NCBI GenBank assembly: GCA_965267485.1
Contig: OZ254080.1
Span: 806,001-870,000, forward strand
DNA: 64,000 bases
Direction: 5' to 3'
From: JANQJA01 sp965267485
Lineage (GTDB): Bacteria > Pseudomonadota > Gammaproteobacteria > Pseudomonadales > Azotimanducaceae
In this document: one piece after another, positions 26,380-35,240 of the stretch
Position numbering within the stretch: position 1 is the stretch's first letter
Layout: each line of letters opens with the position of its first letter
The notes under the pieces: model-generated
Told to the model about the DNA's origin: nothing
Databases searched by the model: none
Seen by the model: only the letters and a program-made list of their open reading frames with translations
Made by a program: the position numbers and the translations under genes

Positions 26380-28712
26380 CACCGCTCGGCCGATGGCCCC
26401 CGCTCCTCGTTCATGCGCTCGCCCTTGCAGTGGGCATGCTGATGCTCTGGATTGCCTATCGCGTTGATCCGGCATTCGCTGCGCTACATCTTGGCATGCA
26501 GTTGCTCGTGCTGGCGGTTGCCGGTCTGGTTGCGCGCGTGCTGCCGGTTGTCGCTCTGGTCTTGTACGGGACGTGCGTGATCCTGCTGATCGGGGTGAGC
26601 ACTCTGCATGCCGACAATCTGAACAGCTACGGCCCGTTGCTGCGCGAGTCGATCGACGCGATCTTCCAGACGACGGACCGCGAGGCAATTTCATACGTCG
26701 CGACGTTCGCGTCACCTCGTTTCTACCTGCTGGCGGTCTGCGGCCTGGCGCTCGTCACTGGAGCGCTCGTTGCTGTCAGGAGCGTGAAGGCACCCGTCGT
26801 GGGCAGTATCTCGCTTGCTGCACTAGCGTGCGTGTTGCTATACGCCGGGCGTGGCCTGCCGCTCATGATTGCCGAGACATCACGAGCGTACCTCGCCACT
26901 TTCGAGGCCTTTCACGCCAACCGCGACGAGGTGGTGGCGAGCCTTGGCGCGCTGCGTACCGATGCTGATCACACTGTGATCGTCATCATGGGTGAATCGG
27001 TGGCGCGACAGCATCTGGGACTCTACGGTTACCCCCGGAACACCACGCCTCAGCTGGATCGTTTGCAGGACGAGCTGACTGTATTTACAGATGTCATCTC
27101 GAGTCATTCGCACACGAACGAGTCGCTTTCGCGAGCGCTGACCTTCAACGATCGCAGCCGGATCGAATCAATGGATTCGTTGCCGGACCTGATCTCGGTC
27201 GCGAACGCGTCTGGTATTGAGACCTGGTGGTTGAGCAACCAGAACTCGATTGGCGTCTGGGACAACCATGTCGCAGCGATCTCAAGCCAGGCCGATCATG
27301 TCGTGTTCCACGACCCCGGTGTCGGCATGATGCGTGAGCGGCGGATCTTCGACGAGGTGCTGCTCGACTCGCTCGACATGGCACTGGCCGGCAAGTCAGC
27401 CGGGCCCTCGTTGCTGTTCCTGCACCCGATGACGGCGCACTTCCCCTATTGTGCAATGGTGCCGGAGGATTTCGAGGCAGAACTCGACTACGCAAACCCA
27501 CCTCTTGACGCCCGCTTCTTCGGGCAGTGGATCGGTGGGCTGTCTCAGCAAATGTCCGAGCAGGACCTCATTCGCTATCTCAGCCAGATCAATTGCTACG
27601 ATCGCGCCATCAGCTATCTCGACACCATCGCTGCGGGCGTCATCGAACGGGCGCGTCGCCTCGATGGGCCGGTCACCGTTGTGATCACCGCCGATCACGG
27701 TGAAGGCGTGATCTATGACAGCGGGCATGAGAGCCGTCAGCACTCGCACTTTCATGTCGAGGTGCCGCTCCTCGTCTGGCAAAACGATGAGGCGCGCAGC
27801 CTGCAAACCGGATATTCGGACCGTAAAGGCAGCCTTGACGACTTCTCGTACCTGCTGGCTGACCTGCTGGGCATCAAGGGTCTGACGGACGTCCCCGAGC
27901 GAAGCCTTGCGTCACCCGACTACCTGCCGGTACCGAGGCGAACGCTCGACCAGCGGGTCGGCTACGACGAATACGACGAGAATGCCGATTACGTAGAGCG
28001 GGCGAGGGCAAGCCTTTTTGCGCTTGGGCGCGACACCTGGCAGCGCGTCTGGGCGCATCGTGTGAACAGCGCGCTCGGTCTGATCGAGGCGAAGGAACTC
28101 TTCGCCGGCATCGAGATGGATGTCGTCTTCAGCGATGGTGAGTTCAGGGTGCATCACCCGCCCGCGCCGGATACTGGCCTCACCCTCGAGTTGCAGTTGA
28201 TGCAGGATCGCGGCAGTGGCGGGCGAACGCTCTACTGGCTCGACTGGAAAAATGCGAATGCCAACAATATGGGTGGGGCGCTGCAGCGTCTCGAACGGCT
28301 TGATGCGCAGTTTGGCATCAAGTCGCGCACGCTGCTTGAGACGTCTTCACTGAACGGGCCGGCGCGCGTCTTTACGCGGCGCGGCTGGAGCGTCAGTTAC
28401 TACCTGCCAACCGACCGAATCCTTGCCTGCATGAACACGTGCAGCGAGACCAACCTCATGGCGCTAGCAGATTCACTCTGGTCTGACTTCGACGCCAACA
28501 GCTTTTCGGCCATTTCCTTCGATGCACGGCTCATGCCGTTCGTTGAGGACTACATGCTGGGAAGGATCCTTCGCGACGACGTGCCTGCGTATTCCTGGCA
28601 GACGCAGATCGACGTCTCAACACCTGGCGCAGCAGCGGAGATCGAGCGCGTGCTCGATCGCCCCTGGCTCGAAGCGCTGCTCGTCACGATGCCGAGCCAT
28701 TTCAAGATCTGA
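26376..28712 (+). CDS. Phosphoethanolamine-transferase-like sulfatase fused to a menorin/GDPD-like domain
   Basis: The 778-residue product has about five N-terminal membrane helices (to about residue 165), then a periplasmic sulfatase-fold EptA/PptA-type domain (about 195-540). VIVIMGESVARQHLGLYGYP gives metal ligand E207, SHTNESLSRAL offers T247 as nucleophile, and ITADHGEGV gives D440 and H441. Beyond it a separate domain (about 555-778) reads WAHRVNSALG (H561), GIEMDVVFSDG (E580, D582), RVHHPPAP (H593) and WLDWKNAN, the pattern of menorin/FAM151 and GDPD-type TIM barrels. Known EptA/PptA enzymes stop after the sulfatase domain. The ATG overlaps the GT-C stop (ATGA). Likely role: adding or remodelling a phospho-substituent on pilin or an envelope glycan; the substrate is inferred. 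Confidence 0.72.
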   Translation: MTPLGRWPPLLVHALALAVGMLMLWIAYRVDPAFAALHLGMQLLVLAVAGLVARVLPVVALVLYGTCVILLIGVSTLHADNLNSYGPLLRESIDAIFQTTDREAISYVATFASPRFYLLAVCGLALVTGALVAVRSVKAPVVGSISLAALACVLLYAGRGLPLMIAETSRAYLATFEAFHANRDEVVASLGALRTDADHTVIVIMGESVARQHLGLYGYPRNTTPQLDRLQDELTVFTDVISSHSHTNESLSRALTFNDRSRIESMDSLPDLISVANASGIETWWLSNQNSIGVWDNHVAAISSQADHVVFHDPGVGMMRERRIFDEVLLDSLDMALAGKSAGPSLLFLHPMTAHFPYCAMVPEDFEAELDYANPPLDARFFGQWIGGLSQQMSEQDLIRYLSQINCYDRAISYLDTIAAGVIERARRLDGPVTVVITADHGEGVIYDSGHESRQHSHFHVEVPLLVWQNDEARSLQTGYSDRKGSLDDFSYLLADLLGIKGLTDVPERSLASPDYLPVPRRTLDQRVGYDEYDENADYVERARASLFALGRDTWQRVWAHRVNSALGLIEAKELFAGIEMDVVFSDGEFRVHHPPAPDTGLTLELQLMQDRGSGGRTLYWLDWKNANANNMGGALQRLERLDAQFGIKSRTLLETSSLNGPARVFTRRGWSVSYYLPTDRILACMNTCSETNLMALADSLWSDFDANSFSAISFDARLMPFVEDYMLGRILRDDVPAYSWQTQIDVSTPGAAAEIERVLDRPWLEALLVTMPSHFKI

Positions 28713-28715
28713 CGG

Positions 28716-29810
28716 CTACCCGAGGCTGCGGAGCGACTCCAGCGCCTTGATGGTGTCTTCGACCAACCCATCCATGACCTCAGCCACCGGCTTCACATCG
28801 TCGAAGTAGCCGATACTCTGGCCCGCGCCTGAATGGATGAGTGGTTCGATGTCATGCTCCTCAATGGCGCCCAGCAGGTCGCCGACAAGGACGTCCTGGT
28901 AGGGCATCTTGAGCGGCGCGGGCGCGCCTTCGGCTTCCCACTCCTGGCTCCAGGCACTGCGGATCTGGCGAAATGTCTTGCCGCTCTCCGAACGGGTGAT
29001 CACGGTGTCGCCGAGATCGGCCTGCTTGAGCTTTTCGATGTTTGCCGGGTGCATGTGGGAGCGATGTTCCTCGGTCAAGAGCCACGCCGTACCCATCCAG
29101 ACGCCCTGTGCGCCCATCGCCAGCGCCGCGGCAATGTGGCGCCCGGTGGCAACGCCGCCCGCGGCGAGCACCGGAATGTCGCCGGCTTCGTCGACGATTT
29201 TCGGCACCAGCGAGTAGGTGCCGATGGGGCCGGTGTGTGCGCCGGCGTCGTAGCCCTGGGCGACCAGCATCTCGACGCCGGAAGCGCGGGCGCGGTCAAC
29301 GTGATGGGGCGCACCGATCAGGGCAAGCGTGGTCTTCCCCAGCGACTTGGCACGTTCCACGGCATCGAGCGGCGAGCCGATGCCGCAGGCGAAGAGGTCG
29401 ACGTCCGAATTCATGACGGCTTCCAACTGTGCGGCTTCGATCTCTGTCGAGCGGATGAAACGGGTGCGCATGCCGGGTGCGGATGCCGGCGGCACGTGGT
29501 ACTTGTCGATCAGCCCCTGCACGAACGCCTTGTGCTCACCCGGAATCTCCGCTTCGATCGCTTCGCGGCTGTTGTGTGCGGGCATGCCGGGCGGCAACAC
29601 GAGGTCGACGCCGAACGGCTTGTCGCCAACGAGCTCCCTGATCTCGGCAAGTTCCTCCCTGATCTCGTCGGGAAATCGCCGCGTTGCACCGTAGACGCCA
29701 AAGCCACCAGCGTTGGTGATCGCCGCGACGACCTCTGTGGAATGTGCAAACCCGAAGATCGGATACTCGATACCGAAGCGCGCGGTCAGCGCGTTGGCCA
29801 GTCTCGCCAT
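28716..29810 (-). CDS. Nitronate monooxygenase family flavoprotein
   Basis: The 364-residue product has an FMN-dependent TIM barrel of the 2-nitropropane dioxygenase/NMO family. Markers are GFAHSTEVVAAITNAGGFG near the N-terminus, AQGYDAGAHTG, PVLAAGGVATGRHIAAALAM and GAQGVWMGTAWL (FMN phosphate loop). These enzymes oxidise alkyl nitronates or act as related enoyl reductases; the true substrate is unknown. It is convergent with the sulfatase-family gene (3 bp gap) and lies 18 bp after a GST gene in a three-gene minus-strand run. Confidence 0.87.
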   Translation of the reverse strand: MARLANALTARFGIEYPIFGFAHSTEVVAAITNAGGFGVYGATRRFPDEIREELAEIRELVGDKPFGVDLVLPPGMPAHNSREAIEAEIPGEHKAFVQGLIDKYHVPPASAPGMRTRFIRSTEIEAAQLEAVMNSDVDLFACGIGSPLDAVERAKSLGKTTLALIGAPHHVDRARASGVEMLVAQGYDAGAHTGPIGTYSLVPKIVDEAGDIPVLAAGGVATGRHIAAALAMGAQGVWMGTAWLLTEEHRSHMHPANIEKLKQADLGDTVITRSESGKTFRQIRSAWSQEWEAEGAPAPLKMPYQDVLVGDLLGAIEEHDIEPLIHSGAGQSIGYFDDVKPVAEVMDGLVEDTIKALESLRSLG

Positions 29811-29828
29811 GTGATTGTCTCCCTTGTT

Positions 29829-30452
29829 TCAGCCCGCGCGCTGGTCTTCTGCAATCCGTTTGGCGGATTCCCGCTCGCCGAGCGTCGCCGCGAGTGCCCT
29901 TGCTTCCGGCAGGTCGGCGTTGAGATCCATGCCCAGAACGCGCTTGGCGCATGCGCCGGCCAGGTTCATTGAGTACATGAAGAGCATGTCGGCGTAGGTC
30001 AGCGTGTCACCCGCAACGTACGGCGAGAACTTCGCGTTGCGCTTGAGGCAGGCAATGCCCTTGGCAAGGTCGGCCTTCGCCTTTTCTTTCACCTCATCGC
30101 TGACGCTGCCCCCGAAGAACGCTTCGGCGAAACACGTACGCGCCGGCAACTCGATGTAGAGCTCGATCTCCTTCATGAGTTCGCGCACCTTGGCACGCTC
30201 GAACGGGTCCGCCGGCATGAACGCAGGCTCCGGGTACTTGTCTTCGAGGTATTCGAGAATGACGCTGGTCTCGCTCAGGAACCCGTCGTCGGTTTCGAGG
30301 CAGGGCACCTTGCCCATCGGGCTCTTGGCCAGATAGTCGCCTTCCTGGCTCGGCCGCGTTTCGACGACTTCGAAGTCGAGCCCCTTTTCGATGAGTGCCA
30401 TCTTCACCATGTTGAAGTAGTTGCTGAGCGCGAACCCATAGAGCTTGATCAT
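29829..30452 (-). CDS. Glutathione S-transferase
   Basis: The 207-residue product begins with a thioredoxin-fold domain: MIKLYGFALSNYFNMVKMA, GKVPCLETDDG (cis-Pro) and LSETSVILEYLED (the glutathione-binding Glu-Ser equivalent). An all-helical C-terminal domain follows. The catalytic residue of the first helix is probably Ser or Tyr; no Cys is at the position used by beta-class GSTs. It sits between a nitronate monooxygenase and an MFS transporter, so the trio may handle a xenobiotic or an unusual small molecule, but that is only inference. Confidence 0.88.
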   Translation of the reverse strand: MIKLYGFALSNYFNMVKMALIEKGLDFEVVETRPSQEGDYLAKSPMGKVPCLETDDGFLSETSVILEYLEDKYPEPAFMPADPFERAKVRELMKEIELYIELPARTCFAEAFFGGSVSDEVKEKAKADLAKGIACLKRNAKFSPYVAGDTLTYADMLFMYSMNLAGACAKRVLGMDLNADLPEARALAATLGERESAKRIAEDQRAG

Positions 30453-30490
30453 GATGTGCTGTCTCCCGTTAGTGTTTGAATCAGGTTGTA

Positions 30491-31813
30491 TCAGTCGCTG
30501 ACGGCCTGCTTGCGGCGCGAGATCGCGCCGCCGGCACGAATGAAGAACGGGCCGAGGCAGGCAAAGGCCATCAGGCCGGCAAGAATCAGGAATGCCGCCT
30601 GATAGCTGCCGGTTGTGTCGTAGATATAGCCCGCGAGCGGCGATGCCGAGATGACGAGTGGCAGCTCGACGATGCGCAGCACGCCATTGGCGGTGCCGAA
30701 TGACGTGTTGCCGATCGCCACCGACAGCGCAAAGGTGCGAAGCGGGCTCATGCCGGCGTAGCCGAACCCGTAGGTTGCGCCAGCGATGATCGAGAACACG
30801 AAGTCGTTGGCAGTGGCAAACATCACAAGGGCAATGCCCTGCACGATGAGCGCCATCCAGATTGTGACGCGCGCGCCGAAGAAATCGCTCATCCAGCCCA
30901 CGACGGGTTTGCCGAGCGCCGCGAACAGCGCGGTAATCGAGAGAACGATGGCTGCGCGTTCAGCGGCGAGGCCGATGTCGGTGAGGTGACCGAACAGGTG
31001 CAGCATCACCGCGGAGTAGACACAGCCCATCGCGCCGAACATGATGCCGATGCTCCAGAATGCCGGGTAGCGAAGCATTTCCTGCCACGTCCAGCTGCGG
31101 CTCTCGAGCGCATCGTCGACCACGACAATATCCGGGCGTGAGTGGTAGCGGCGACCGTCGCGGACTTCGCCGATATCCTCTGGCCGGTCCTTCAGGAAGA
31201 TCCAGATCAGCGGTGTAAGCACGACAGCCACGAGGCCGGCGAAAACGAGGAAGGCGCCGCGCCATCCCAGTGCCTCGACGAGTGCAGTCACCAGCGGTGG
31301 CATCACAACGCCGGCCAGTGAGGCCCCGAGCACCGCGAGCGCGATCGCGCGACCCCGCCAGTGATCGAACCAGCTGATGATCGTGCGATGCCAGGCGAGC
31401 GGCCCCATGCACGCCATGCCCACGCCCATGCCGATGCCGACAATGACGTAGAACTGCCAGAGGGCCTGGCTGAACGCGAGCAGGACGTAGGATGCGGTGA
31501 CGGTACCAATGCCGAACAGAATCACGAGGCGCGGCGAATGCCGGTCGAGCATGGTGCCCACGATCGGGCCAATGAATGCGCCGGTGACGGCCGCGGCCGA
31601 GAACCCCATCGCAATGGCGAACCGGCTGCCGTCGCCGAGTTCTTCTGACAGCGAGGGCAGGAAGACGCCCCGCGAGTAGGAGTAAAAGCCGGTGCCGAGA
31701 AACGTGAGGATGGCGCTGACCAGAACGATCACCCAGCCGTAGAAGACCTTCTCGGTCGCGGGCCCGCCCTCCGTTGGGCCGCCGGCGGGATTCCCCGCAG
31801 TGATCTGGCTCAT
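30491..31813 (-). CDS. MFS transporter (OFA/monocarboxylate type)
   Basis: The 440-residue product has 12 predicted membrane helices in two halves, with a central cytoplasmic loop around KDRPEDIGEVRDGRRYH (about residues 210-235). GWVIVLVSAILTFLGTG and YSRGVFLPSLSEELG in helix 1 and its loop resemble the OFA/MCT-like branch that moves organic acids. The ATG at 31813 is the first gene of a run with the GST (38 bp apart) and the nitronate monooxygenase. Substrate unknown. Confidence 0.85.
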   Translation of the reverse strand: MSQITAGNPAGGPTEGGPATEKVFYGWVIVLVSAILTFLGTGFYSYSRGVFLPSLSEELGDGSRFAIAMGFSAAAVTGAFIGPIVGTMLDRHSPRLVILFGIGTVTASYVLLAFSQALWQFYVIVGIGMGVGMACMGPLAWHRTIISWFDHWRGRAIALAVLGASLAGVVMPPLVTALVEALGWRGAFLVFAGLVAVVLTPLIWIFLKDRPEDIGEVRDGRRYHSRPDIVVVDDALESRSWTWQEMLRYPAFWSIGIMFGAMGCVYSAVMLHLFGHLTDIGLAAERAAIVLSITALFAALGKPVVGWMSDFFGARVTIWMALIVQGIALVMFATANDFVFSIIAGATYGFGYAGMSPLRTFALSVAIGNTSFGTANGVLRIVELPLVISASPLAGYIYDTTGSYQAAFLILAGLMAFACLGPFFIRAGGAISRRKQAVSD

Positions 31814-31923
31814 ACCCGTGCCTCGACAGGCGCATCCGGCATCGATTCATCCCTCTTGCTGGTTGTTGAACGCGGTAGCGAAACAGGAATCTATCCCACT
31901 CGACGCCGGTTATCCATTGAGGC

Positions 31924-31952
31924 TTCACACCGGCGGGAGGGCGGCCTATATT
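31924..31952 (+). promoter_or_regulatory. Candidate sigma-70 promoter before the zinc-ribbon / FrnE pair
   Basis: TTCACA (31924-31929) and TATATT (31947-31952) are 17 bp apart, both near consensus, 27 bp before the ATG at 31980. It would drive the zinc-ribbon gene and probably the TGA-containing DsbA-like gene 31 bp beyond it. Confidence 0.55.
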
Positions 31953-31979
31953 CATGTCTTTGGCGAAGACGAGGGAGCC

Positions 31980-32360
31980 ATGAACTGTCCGAAATGTGGG
32001 AGTCCCTTCGAAGCGATCGAGTTCAACGAGGTCGTGGTTGATCGCTGCACGAACTGTCGTGGTCTCTGGTTCGACATGCTCGAGAAGGAAGACCTGCTCA
32101 AGATGGAAGGCGCCGAATCGATCGACATCGGCGACCCGGAAGAGGGCGCGCGTTTTGATTCCTTCCGCAACGCTCAGTGCCCGAAATGCAGGATTCGCAT
32201 GGTGCACATGGCGGACAAGGACCAGTTCCACATTCACTACGAGTGCTGCCCGCGATGCTTCGGCTGCTACCTCGACGCTGGCGAGTTCAAGGATCTGAAG
32301 GAACTGACCCTGGTCGAGCGCTTTACCCAGATGCTGGACACGCTTCGAAAGAACCTTTAG
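31980..32360 (+). CDS. TFIIB-type zinc-ribbon protein
   Basis: A 126-residue protein with two treble-cysteine modules: MNCPKCGSP...DRCTNCRGLWFD near the N-terminus and AQCPKCRIRM...YECCPRCFGCYLDAGEF in the middle. The CxxC-x(n)-CxxC(R/F)GxWxD pattern is the zf-TFIIB family (YjfJ/YdjM-like), of unknown function. GAGGGA lies 3-8 bp before the ATG. The frame is open further upstream, but those residues are not conserved-looking. A good promoter lies directly upstream. The gene is followed by the FrnE-like gene on the same strand. Confidence 0.82.
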   Translation: MNCPKCGSPFEAIEFNEVVVDRCTNCRGLWFDMLEKEDLLKMEGAESIDIGDPEEGARFDSFRNAQCPKCRIRMVHMADKDQFHIHYECCPRCFGCYLDAGEFKDLKELTLVERFTQMLDTLRKNL

Positions 32361-32391
32361 CCCGGCCCCCTTGGGTCGTTAAGATAGGCGC

Positions 32392-33009
32392 ATGGAATCG
32401 ACCCATCTCATCATCTACTCCGACTTCCTCTGACCCTGGTGCTACAACGCCGCCGTGCGCGTGCGTCTGCTCAAGGAGGAGTTCGGCAACAGGCTGACAC
32501 TCGAATGGCGCTCGTTTCTGCTCCGGCCTGAACCGGAGCCCGGCCGCAGTCTCGAGAAGTTTCGCCAGTACACCCAATCCTGGTTGCGCGTCGCGGCTGA
32601 CGAACCCAGCGGCAACTTCCAGACATGGGCGAGCGATGAGGGGCCGCCCTCACACAGCATCCCGCCGCATCTGGTGGCGAAGGGCGCGGCTGAGATCAGC
32701 GAAGAGGCATTCCACGCCATCCACGATGCGCTGCTCAAGGCCTACTTCACGGACAACCGCGACATCAGCAGCGAAGCGACGCTGCGCGCCATCTGGGCGG
32801 AGTGCGGCCTGGACGAAGCGGAGTTCGAACGCTGCCGCAATCCGGACTTGTTGAACCGGATCATCGAGGAGCACAACGAGGCGATTACGGTCGGCGCGAC
32901 GGGCGCGCCGGCGTTCCGCATGGCGCATCACGACATCGCGATCACCGGTGCCCACCCCGTCGAGACGCTGTCCCGCTGGATTCAGCGTGTGCTGGACGAC
33001 AAGGTCTAG
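32392..33009 (+). CDS. DsbA/FrnE-family oxidoreductase with in-frame TGA (candidate selenoprotein)
   Basis: From the ATG at 32392 the frame reads MESTHLIIYSDFL, then TGA at 32431-32433, then PWCYNAAVRVRLL and continues open to 33009. The TGA replaces the first cysteine of the family CxxC site (normally FxCPWCY), leaving U14-P-W-C17 if read as selenocysteine. The remainder (SFLLRPEPEPG, ATLRAIWAECGLDEAEFE, TGAPAFRMAHH with cis-Pro, and WIQRVLDDK at the end) is a typical COG2761/FrnE thioredoxin-fold oxidoreductase of 205 residues. Downstream I see only a weak stem (ACGC/GCGU, 32447-32462, 8 nt loop) as a bSECIS candidate. No selA, selB, selC or selD lies in the window. The alternative is a nonsense mutation (TGC to TGA). 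Confidence 0.75.
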
Positions 33010-33061
33010 CGATGTCTGCAGGTATTCACGACTTTCGAGGCCAGTACGGAGAAGTCGCAAG

Positions 33062-33157
33062 TTGAAGCAGCTTCCAAGGGTTCTTTGGGTCCTGGGACTA
33101 TTGGCAAGCGGCATACACGTGCTGGCTGCACCTACGATTTCTCAAAGCGATATGTGA
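33062..33157 (+). pseudogene. Truncated secreted-protein gene (signal peptide only)
   Basis: A TTG at 33062, preceded by GGAGAAG, opens a 31-codon frame whose peptide is a classic Sec signal: basic start LKQLPR, hydrophobic core VLWVLGLLASGIHVLA, then AAP and a stop seven residues later. Base composition changes at about this point to the lower GC of the following block. I read it as the 5' end of an exported-protein gene cut short where the foreign block joined. No matching remainder is seen at the far side of the block. Confidence 0.4.
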
Positions 33158-33200
33158 TGGTATTGTGCTTTCAGACTCTTAGGAGGCTTCACAAAAGGAC

Positions 33201-35141
33201 TTGGCAAGGGGTGAGCTGTTGAAGTTACTTAAGTATAGGGTTGGGAAGTTTCGTTCAGTGAAAGGAACGGAGTGGATTCCGCTGGAAGATTGGACCTGTT
33301 TTGTCGGTCTCAACGAATCGGGGAAAACCAATCTCCTTTTGCCACTTTGGAAGTTCAACCCGGCAGACCCTTCCACCGAGATCGATCTGCTTCTCGATTA
33401 TCCTCGTGACGAATATTCTCTGATTGCTGACGACGACAGTGACAAAGCCGACAAATTACGCGAAGAGCACTTCATTACGACACTCTTTTTTCTGAGCGAC
33501 GACGAAGTTCAGGAGTTGGAGAAACAATACCGGCAAAGTCAAATCAACTCGCAAACAGGTGCTGCTGAGCCAGAAAATATCGACGCGGAAGAAGGTCAAC
33601 CGCAGGCCGCTGCCGACGATATCCCAGAGCCTGCTCCGCCAGAGCCCTTCGGATTTACGAGTTGTTTGCTGATTGCAAAAGACTACAAAGGGCGTTTTTG
33701 GGTCTACCTTTCTGACGAGGAAGGCAATGCTCAGAGCGAAGACATCGAAGAAGGAATCGGCAAGGAAGTTTTCGAATTTCTCTGTAACAGCATACCCAAG
33801 TTCATCTACTACTCAGATTACGGGAATCTTGATTCTGATCTATTTCTACCCCACGTGAAGGCTGACTTGGCGAGGATAGACTCGCTCTCTGGCAAAGAGC
33901 GAATGAAGGCAAGAACTCTTAAAGTACTGTTCTCCTACTTGAACTTGAATCCCGATGAAATACTGACGCTCGGCAAAGAAACACAGAACGACGGTCAGAA
34001 AACAAAGGAGCAAATCGAAAGCGAAGCAAGGGCAAAACAAGAGCGTTTCGCAAGACTTGACTCAGCGGGTTCAAAATTGACGAAACGCTTTCGTGAATGG
34101 TGGCGGCAGGGCAATTATGTCTTCACCTTCAACGCTGACGGTGATTACTTTCGAATTTTCGTTAGCGACGATGAACGGCCCGAGAAAATAGAACTTGAGT
34201 CGCGCAGCCGTGGCTTGCAGTGGTTCTTCAGCTTCTTTCTTGTATTTCTCGCAGAGAGTGAAGACGAGCATAAGGAGTGCATTTTGCTCCTGGATGAACC
34301 CGGATTGAGTCTTCACCCAAACGCGCAGGGGGACTTGATTCGTTTCTTCGAGGAGCTATCGCAGGACAACCAAATCATCTATACGACACACCTTCCCTTC
34401 CTTGTTGACCACAACCACGTCGATAGGGTCAGGGCTGTCTTCTCAGAGAACGGTGCAACTAAGGCCGCTAGTGATCTGTCGAAGGCGGATAAGGAAAGGC
34501 GTGCCATTCAACCGGTCAACGCCGCGATTGGGATAAGCGCAGCACAAAGCCTGCTTGTAGGATGCCAGATAGTGATAGTCGAAGGGGTTTCAGATCAGTT
34601 CTACCTTTCGATGATTAAGAGCCATCTTATTGCCACCGGCAAGATCGTGCCCAAGTTGGAGATGGTCTTCATCCCCGTCGGTGGTGTCAAAGGGGTCAAG
34701 CCGGTTGTGTCTATAGTGCAAGGTTCGCAAGCCGACCTACCAATTGTAGTTCTCGACGCAGACGCCGCCGGCCTACAAGCTAGGAGGAGCCTGTCAGAAA
34801 ACTTCTATGCAGACGATGCAGACAAGGTGTTAACAATTGATTCAATAATCGACGAATTCCCGAGTGCTGAGATCGAGGATCTAATTCCGACCGAGCATCT
34901 TGGAGATTGTTTTGATCGGTTGTATCGGACAGAAGATGGTCTAGACATCAAGTCGCTAAGAGAGGACGAGCCGATAATTCCGCAATTGGAAGCATTCGCT
35001 AAGCAGCAACAGCTTGAATTACCTGTTGGATGGAAGGTAGAGCTTAGCAAGCGAGTGAAGCAAAGGTTTGATGGAAAAGTTGACGCAGCAATCGAGACCA
35101 AATGGCAGAAGCTATTCGAGCTTCTCCAAGCACAGAAATAG
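33201..35141 (+). CDS. OLD-family ATP-dependent nuclease (ABC ATPase + TOPRIM)
   Basis: The 646-residue product has an N-terminal ABC/SMC-type ATPase split by a long insert. Walker A is CFVGLNESGKTN (about residues 34-44). An acidic Pro/Gln-rich insert follows (about 120-155). The signature and Walker B region includes LQWFFSFFLVFL and ILLLDEPGLSLHP (about 360). The C-terminal TOPRIM nuclease domain has VIVEGVSDQFYL (about 457) and IVVLDADAAGLQARR (about 516). OLD nucleases act in phage defence, alone (class 1) or with a UvrD-like partner (Gabija). No helicase partner is adjacent, so it is class-1-like. TTG at 33201 and TTG at 33219 are both possible starts. Low GC and codon use unlike its neighbours point to transfer. 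Confidence 0.85.
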   Translation: MARGELLKLLKYRVGKFRSVKGTEWIPLEDWTCFVGLNESGKTNLLLPLWKFNPADPSTEIDLLLDYPRDEYSLIADDDSDKADKLREEHFITTLFFLSDDEVQELEKQYRQSQINSQTGAAEPENIDAEEGQPQAAADDIPEPAPPEPFGFTSCLLIAKDYKGRFWVYLSDEEGNAQSEDIEEGIGKEVFEFLCNSIPKFIYYSDYGNLDSDLFLPHVKADLARIDSLSGKERMKARTLKVLFSYLNLNPDEILTLGKETQNDGQKTKEQIESEARAKQERFARLDSAGSKLTKRFREWWRQGNYVFTFNADGDYFRIFVSDDERPEKIELESRSRGLQWFFSFFLVFLAESEDEHKECILLLDEPGLSLHPNAQGDLIRFFEELSQDNQIIYTTHLPFLVDHNHVDRVRAVFSENGATKAASDLSKADKERRAIQPVNAAIGISAAQSLLVGCQIVIVEGVSDQFYLSMIKSHLIATGKIVPKLEMVFIPVGGVKGVKPVVSIVQGSQADLPIVVLDADAAGLQARRSLSENFYADDADKVLTIDSIIDEFPSAEIEDLIPTEHLGDCFDRLYRTEDGLDIKSLREDEPIIPQLEAFAKQQQLELPVGWKVELSKRVKQRFDGKVDAAIETKWQKLFELLQAQK

Positions 35142-35240
35142 GAAACCGGTAATCGCTCGTAAAGCAATCAAGGTGCGGCACTGCCCTTGCCATCAAAGTC
35201 TTTCCAGCGCATTCCATCGAAGTCCACGCCCGGATTCAGT

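Noticed and set aside
32455..33009. Annotating the FrnE-like gene from the GTG after the TGA
   Set aside because: This start would drop the conserved first strand and the CxxC site; the peptide before the TGA is clearly part of the family.
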